17,484 nt of DNA, taken from the NCBI GenBank assembly GCA_945957335.1, contig CAMFLJ010000036.1, positions 1 to 17,484 on the forward strand, written 5' to 3'. Made by a program: the position numbers and the translations under genes. The DNA comes from an uncultured Actinomycetes bacterium (GTDB taxonomy: Bacteria > Actinomycetota > Acidimicrobiia > Acidimicrobiales > Acidimicrobilacustridaceae). The notes beneath the pieces were generated by a model. It saw only the letters and a program-made list of their open reading frames with translations, searched no databases and was not told the DNA's origin. Every line of letters starts with the position of its first letter. Positions within the stretch are counted from its first letter, which is position 1. Below, one piece after another: positions 14,074-17,484 of the stretch.

Positions 14074-15008
14074 TGGCAGACCGAACCGTCTTCTTCACCG
14101 GCGGCGCCGGCTTCATCGGCATGAACGTCATGCCCATGCTGCTCGAGAAGGGCTACAAGGTCCGCCTGTACGACTCCATGACCTACCGCGCCAACCGCGA
14201 CGAGGTCGAGGCGCTGGTGGCCACCGGCGATGTCGAGCTGATCGAGAACGACGTGCGCTACGGCGGCTCGGTGCAGCGGGCCATCAAGGGCTGCACCCAC
14301 GCCATCCACTTCGCCACCGTGTCGATCAACAAGTCGATCGCCGACCCCGACGAGTCGATCGACATCAACATGGTCGGCAACCACAACGTCATCGCCGCGG
14401 CCGCCGCCGAGGGCGTCGAGCGCCTGGTCTACGCCTCCTCGGCGAGCGTCTACGGCGATCCGCCGAGCCTCCCGATGTACGAGGACGGGCCGCTCGACCC
14501 GCTCACGCCCTACTGCATCTCGAAGCTCGCCGGCGAGCAGCTGTGCGCCTTCTACGAGCGCCAGAAGCAGCTCTCCTGGATCGCCCTGCGGTTCTTCAAC
14601 GTCTACGGCCCCGGCCAGAAGACGAGCGCCTACTACACCTCGGTGATCAACCACTTCGTCGGGCGGGTCGCCCGCGGCGAGCCCCCGGTGATCGACGGCA
14701 AGGGCGAGCAGTCGATGGACTTCATCCACGTCCACGACATCGCCCGTGCGGTCGTGGCCGCGCTCGAGGCGCCCTCCGGCAACCTGCCGATCAACGTCGG
14801 CACCGGCATCGACACCAGCATCGCCGAGGTGGCCCGAATCCTCATCAAGGCCATCGACGCCGACGTCGAGCCGATCTTCAACCCCCGTGACGTGCTCGTG
14901 AGCCGCCGCGCCGCCAGCATCGACCGGGCGCGCGAGGTGCTCGGCTGGGAGCCCACGATCTCGGTCGAGGACGGCCTCAGCGAACTGGCGAGGCTCGCCC
15001 TGCCGTGA
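14073..15008 (+). CDS. NAD-dependent sugar-nucleotide epimerase/dehydratase
   Basis: An extended short-chain dehydrogenase (311 aa) related to UDP-glucose 4-epimerase (GalE) and UDP-sugar dehydratases. TGGAGFIG (9-16) binds NAD. HFATVSINKS (79-88), ASSASVYGDP (121-130) and YCISK (Tyr147, Lys151) supply the active site. RFFNVYGPGQ (173-182) and the DFIHVHDIA segment are typical of nucleotide-sugar epimerases. The HFA(A/T) motif is followed by VSINKSIADP, where GalE-type enzymes usually have an acidic VxxS motif. The exact substrate cannot be read from sequence. The ATG overlaps the previous stop by one base, with GAGGA 8 nt upstream; the end overlaps the next gene by GTGA. Confidence 0.88.
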   Translation: MADRTVFFTGGAGFIGMNVMPMLLEKGYKVRLYDSMTYRANRDEVEALVATGDVELIENDVRYGGSVQRAIKGCTHAIHFATVSINKSIADPDESIDINMVGNHNVIAAAAAEGVERLVYASSASVYGDPPSLPMYEDGPLDPLTPYCISKLAGEQLCAFYERQKQLSWIALRFFNVYGPGQKTSAYYTSVINHFVGRVARGEPPVIDGKGEQSMDFIHVHDIARAVVAALEAPSGNLPINVGTGIDTSIAEVARILIKAIDADVEPIFNPRDVLVSRRAASIDRAREVLGWEPTISVEDGLSELARLALP

Positions 15009-15454
15009 CCGCGCCGGAGTGGCACGGGGCCGGTGACAACCCGTACAACCCCCACGCGTGGGTCCTGGGCGATCCCGAGATCGGGGAGGGCACCTGGATC
15101 GGGGCCTTCACGGTGCTCGACGGCTCGGGCGGGCTCAGCATCGGCCGGGGGGTCGACGTGTCCTGCGGTGCGCAGATCTACACCCACAGCACCGCCCGGC
15201 GGTGCGTCTCGGCCCGGGAGTACCCGGTGGTCGACCGGCGCCCCACCGTCATCGGCGACTACGTGTTCATCGGGGCCAACGCCACGGTGAACATGGGTGT
15301 CACCATCGGCGACCACGCAGTCGTGGGTGCCGGTGCGGTGGTCACCTCCGACGTCGATCCCTACGCCATCGTCGTGGGCGTGCCCGCCCGGCGCGTCGGC
15401 ACGGTCAGGCTGGAAGGCGACGAGGTCGTCTTCGACTACGACGGCGGCTCCTGA
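15005..15454 (+). CDS. Hexapeptide-repeat (left-handed beta-helix) acetyltransferase
   Basis: 149 aa. Hexapeptide turns run through about residues 18-130 (GDPEIG, GTWIGAFTVL, LSIGRGVDV, PTVIGDYVFIGANATV, VTIGDHAVVGAGAVV), ending in the YAIVVGVPAR motif that closes acetyl-CoA-dependent enzymes of this fold. IYTHST (58-63) gives a candidate catalytic His61. It probably N- or O-acetylates the amino sugar produced by the upstream aminotransferase, as WbpD/WlbB or FdtC do. GTGA overlap with the epimerase at its start and 1 nt before the next GTG indicate coupled translation. Functionally it is distinct from the LpxA-like gene, which has the LpxA histidine triad instead. Confidence 0.85.
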   Translation: MTAPEWHGAGDNPYNPHAWVLGDPEIGEGTWIGAFTVLDGSGGLSIGRGVDVSCGAQIYTHSTARRCVSAREYPVVDRRPTVIGDYVFIGANATVNMGVTIGDHAVVGAGAVVTSDVDPYAIVVGVPARRVGTVRLEGDEVVFDYDGGS

Positions 15455-15455
15455 C

Positions 15456-16643
15456 GTGCGCATCGCCGTCGTCTCGAACTTCTTCCCGCCCCGCCCGGGT
15501 GGGTCGTCGCACCTCTCGGAGAGCCTCGCCCGCCGCTACGTCGAGGCCGGTCACGAGGTGCTGGTCGTCACCGCCGAGTTCGAGGGCACCGTCCCCGAGG
15601 AGGTCGTGAACGGGATGCGCGTCGTGCGCCTCCCGGCCCGCCGGCTCCCGTCGATCGTGCCGGTCGTCGACTTCGACATCCGCTTCGCCACCGGGTTCCG
15701 CAACGCCCGCCGCCTCCGCCGCCTCCTCGACGACTTCGCCCCCGACGTCATCCACCAGCACGGTCAGTTCTTCGACCTCACGTGGATGACCAGCGTCTAC
15801 GCCCGCCGCAGGGGGGTGCCGGTGCTGCTGTCGGTGCACACCCGCCTCGAGAGCATCAAGCGCTCGGTGCAGCTCGCCTTCCGGCTGCTCGACGCGGCGG
15901 TGGTGTGGCCGTTCATCCTCCTGTCGCGGCCCGACGCGGTGGTGATGGACCGCCCGATGCTGGAGTACATCTCCTCCCGCTACCGGATCCCGCCCGCGCG
16001 CCAGGTGGCCATCCCGGTCGGCGTCGACCCGGTGAGCTTCCGCAAGGGCGACCGCGACCCGTCGTGGGTGCGCGAGAAGTGGGACCTCGGCGACGCCCCG
16101 GTCATCGTGTCGATCGGCCACGTCATCGCGCTGCGCGACCGCGTGGCGCTCGTGCGGGCCCTGCCGGGCCTGCGCCGCCGCATCCCCGACATCAAGGTCC
16201 TGGTGGTGGGCGACCTGCTCTACCCGCGGTTCCTCGAGGTCGCCGACGAGCTCGGGGTGCGCGACAGCCTGATCTGCGTCGGCGCGGTGCCCCGCGACCA
16301 GGTCGCCGACTACCTGGCGGTGGCCGACGTCGAGGCCCACGACCTCCAGGGCCTGGGCCTGGGCACCGCCAGCCTCGAGGCCATGCTCGCCGAGGTGCCG
16401 GTGGTGGCCGCCCTGCGGGCCGACAACTTCCCGGGGATCGACCTCGTCTCGGGCGAGAACATCACGATCGTCCCGCTGGGCGACGACCTCGCCCTGGTCG
16501 ACGCCATCGACGGGCTCATCCGCGATCCCGACCGCGCCGCGGCGATCGCCAAGGAGCAGCGCCGGTTGGTCGAGGAGCACTTCTCGCTCGACGTGGTGGC
16601 CGCCCGCCACCTCGAGCACTTCCAGGAGATGCTCGACCGCTGA
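15456..16643 (+). CDS. GT4-family glycosyltransferase
   Basis: A 395-aa GT-B transferase. The N-terminal half has VSNFFPPRPGGSSHLSESLA (6-25), the usual GT4 acceptor-side loop, then DVIHQHGQF and LLSVHTR. A hydrophobic stretch (AAVVWPFILL, near 147-156) may touch the membrane. The donor half starts near VIVSIGHV and contains VLVVGDLLYP and QGLGLGTASLEAM. In the last motif the C-terminal Glu of EX7E is present, but the first Glu is not: the aligned position is Leu or Gln. This suggests an atypical donor site. The GTG at 15456 lies one base after the preceding stop and lacks a clear Shine-Dalgarno, so it relies on coupling. It ends the five-cistron-spaced operon begun at 12913 (four genes in total) and is followed by a palindromic terminator. 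Confidence 0.87.
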   Translation: MRIAVVSNFFPPRPGGSSHLSESLARRYVEAGHEVLVVTAEFEGTVPEEVVNGMRVVRLPARRLPSIVPVVDFDIRFATGFRNARRLRRLLDDFAPDVIHQHGQFFDLTWMTSVYARRRGVPVLLSVHTRLESIKRSVQLAFRLLDAAVVWPFILLSRPDAVVMDRPMLEYISSRYRIPPARQVAIPVGVDPVSFRKGDRDPSWVREKWDLGDAPVIVSIGHVIALRDRVALVRALPGLRRRIPDIKVLVVGDLLYPRFLEVADELGVRDSLICVGAVPRDQVADYLAVADVEAHDLQGLGLGTASLEAMLAEVPVVAALRADNFPGIDLVSGENITIVPLGDDLALVDAIDGLIRDPDRAAAIAKEQRRLVEEHFSLDVVAARHLEHFQEMLDR

Positions 16644-16673
16644 TCAGGCCCGAAGCCCCGATCAGCTGATCGG
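16639..16673. terminator. Bidirectional terminator between convergent genes
   Basis: CCGATCAGCTGATCGG (16658-16673) is a perfect 16-nt palindrome. GCTGATC (16639-16645) can also pair with GATCAGC (16660-16666) as an alternative stem. The 35-bp gap lies between the stops of the GT4 gene and the Gfo/Idh gene, so it can serve both strands. Confidence 0.5.
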
Positions 16674-16678
16674 CCCGG

Positions 16679-17433
16679 TCAGCCGTTGGCGGCGTCGCGG
16701 GCCTCGAACATGACCCGGTGCGGGGGCAGCACTGTGGCGGCCTCCTCGGCCACGAGGCCGGCGTCGTCGAGCAGGTCGAGGAACCGGGCCCACTGGAGGG
16801 CCAGCGGCTCGCCGATGTGGCGGATCACGGGGATCTCGATGATCGTCTGCTGGCGGTAGCTGCGGCCGTCGTCGATGGGCGAGAGGGCGTCGATGTTGCG
16901 GTAGATCGTGATGTCCTGGCGCAGCAGGTCGACCTCGATGAGCCGTTCGAGCTCGGTCACGGTGATGAGGCGGACCTTGCGCTGCGAGAGGCGGGACGCG
17001 TTCAGGGTGCCGATGCGGCCGCCGTCGAAGCGCAGGCTGGCATCGATGAGGTCCTCGCTGGTGGGCTCGCTGCGGGGGTGCACGAAGCTCATCTGGGCCG
17101 CCACCGACACCGGCTCGGCGCGGAAGAGGCGCATCACCATGTCGACGTCGTGGATGAGCAGGTCGGAGGCCACGCCCGTGCGGATGCGCTCGACGTAGGG
17201 CGAGTTGCGGATGGCGGCCACGTGCACCGGGCCCTCGACGATGTCGTTGACGGTGCGCACGGCCGGGTTGAAGCGCTCGAGCAGGCCGCACATCAGCGGC
17301 ACCCCGGCGGCCTCGGCCCGTTCGACGACGTCGACGCAGTGCTCGTAGGTGTCGGCCACCGGCTTCTCGACCAGCAGCGGGAGCCCGGCGTCGATGACCT
17401 GGCAGGCGAGCTGGTGGTGGAACTGGGTGGGGG
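16679..17433 (-). CDS. Gfo/Idh/MocA-family dehydrogenase, 5' end cut by contig end (GnnA/WbpB-like)
   Basis: Partial: about 251 codons, lacking the N-terminal NAD-binding Rossmann part. Reading the minus strand from 17431, the frame gives PTQFHHQLACQ, then LLVEKPVAD with the conserved EKP (17360-17368, catalytic Lys). Next come LLERFNPAVR and DLLIHDVDMV, the HDxD block that supplies the second catalytic residue. The ERFNPAV/IHDVD pair is what I recall for UDP-GlcNAc 3-dehydrogenases of the GnnA type, rather than glucose-fructose oxidoreductases; this sub-assignment is an inference. Such enzymes oxidise C3 of a UDP-sugar to give the ketone an aminotransferase then uses. The methionine-like start at 17359 is an internal GTG, not the true start. 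Confidence 0.85.
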
Positions 17434-17466
17434 CTGTCTCTTATACACATCTGACGCTGCCGACGA
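17434..17466. other. Nextera transposase adapter contamination
   Basis: CTGTCTCTTATACACATCT (17434-17452) is the Tn5 mosaic end used in Nextera kits. GACGCTGCCGACGA (17453-17466) completes the read-2 adapter read-through sequence. This is library-preparation sequence, not genome. Confidence 0.98.
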
Positions 17467-17484
17467 AGAGGATAGGGGGGGGGG
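17467..17484. other. Index and poly-G tail from sequencing
   Basis: AGAGGATA (17467-17474) is the reverse complement of TATCCTCT, which I recognise as the Nextera i5 index 503. The ten G bases that follow are the no-signal call of two-colour Illumina chemistry. Neither is genomic. Confidence 0.9.

Noticed and set aside
16662..17450. Minus-strand reading frame of 262 codons beginning MCIRDS
   Set aside because: Its start codon lies in the Nextera adapter and its frame runs out of phase with the real Gfo/Idh gene; it is an artefact.
17434..17452. Possible real Tn5/IS50-type mosaic end
   Set aside because: It is followed directly by the synthetic adapter tail, an index and poly-G at the contig end, so it is library sequence and not a mobile element.

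Overview
The window is a chromosomal-type segment of a very GC-rich bacterium. GC and G/C-ending codons dominate every real gene, GTG starts are common, and genes overlap by GTGA or ATGA. The protein families point to an actinobacterium; a member of the Acidimicrobiia or a relative is my inference, with no marker gene here to prove it. I see no rRNA, tRNA, CRISPR array, phage gene or insertion sequence. The sequence is an assembled contig whose right end is not genomic: from 17434 on it is Illumina Nextera adapter, an index and a poly-G run.

Layout. (1) 1-1297: a sulfur-transfer enzyme with an N-terminal rhodanese fused to a MoeB/ThiF-type adenylyltransferase, with a possible CsoR/CstR-like operator upstream and two hairpins downstream. 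(2) 1448-6677: two exported proteins flanking a long-form rmlA. One is a putative lipoprotein with an unassigned, perhaps lysozyme-like, N-terminal domain and four C-terminal repeats of about 100 residues. The other is a GH25 lysozyme with three copies of the same repeat. (3) 6742-12041: a compact operon with rmlC-like, rmlB, rmlD, a GT2 and a GT4 glycosyltransferase. With rmlA it supplies dTDP-L-rhamnose or a related deoxysugar and probably transfers it onto a surface glycan. Both transferases appear to carry an inserted beta-rich domain. (4) 12049-12783, minus strand: an LpxA-like left-handed beta-helix acyltransferase. (5) 12913-16643: a tightly coupled five-gene operon with a DegT aminotransferase, an NAD-dependent sugar epimerase/dehydratase, a hexapeptide acetyltransferase and a second GT4 glycosyltransferase at the end (four genes), read divergently from the LpxA-like gene. 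(6) 16679-17433, minus strand: the C-terminal part of a Gfo/Idh/MocA dehydrogenase, cut by the contig end.

How the genes fit together. The window reads as a cell-surface polysaccharide locus: nucleotide-sugar synthesis (rmlABCD; dehydrogenase plus aminotransferase plus acyltransferases), three glycosyltransferases, and exported wall-acting proteins that may bind or remodel the envelope. The most interesting hypothesis is that the Gfo/Idh dehydrogenase, DegT aminotransferase and LpxA-like acyltransferase act like GnnA, GnnB and LpxA of Acidithiobacillus and Leptospira, making an N-acylated 3-amino sugar nucleotide in an organism that probably has no lipid A.
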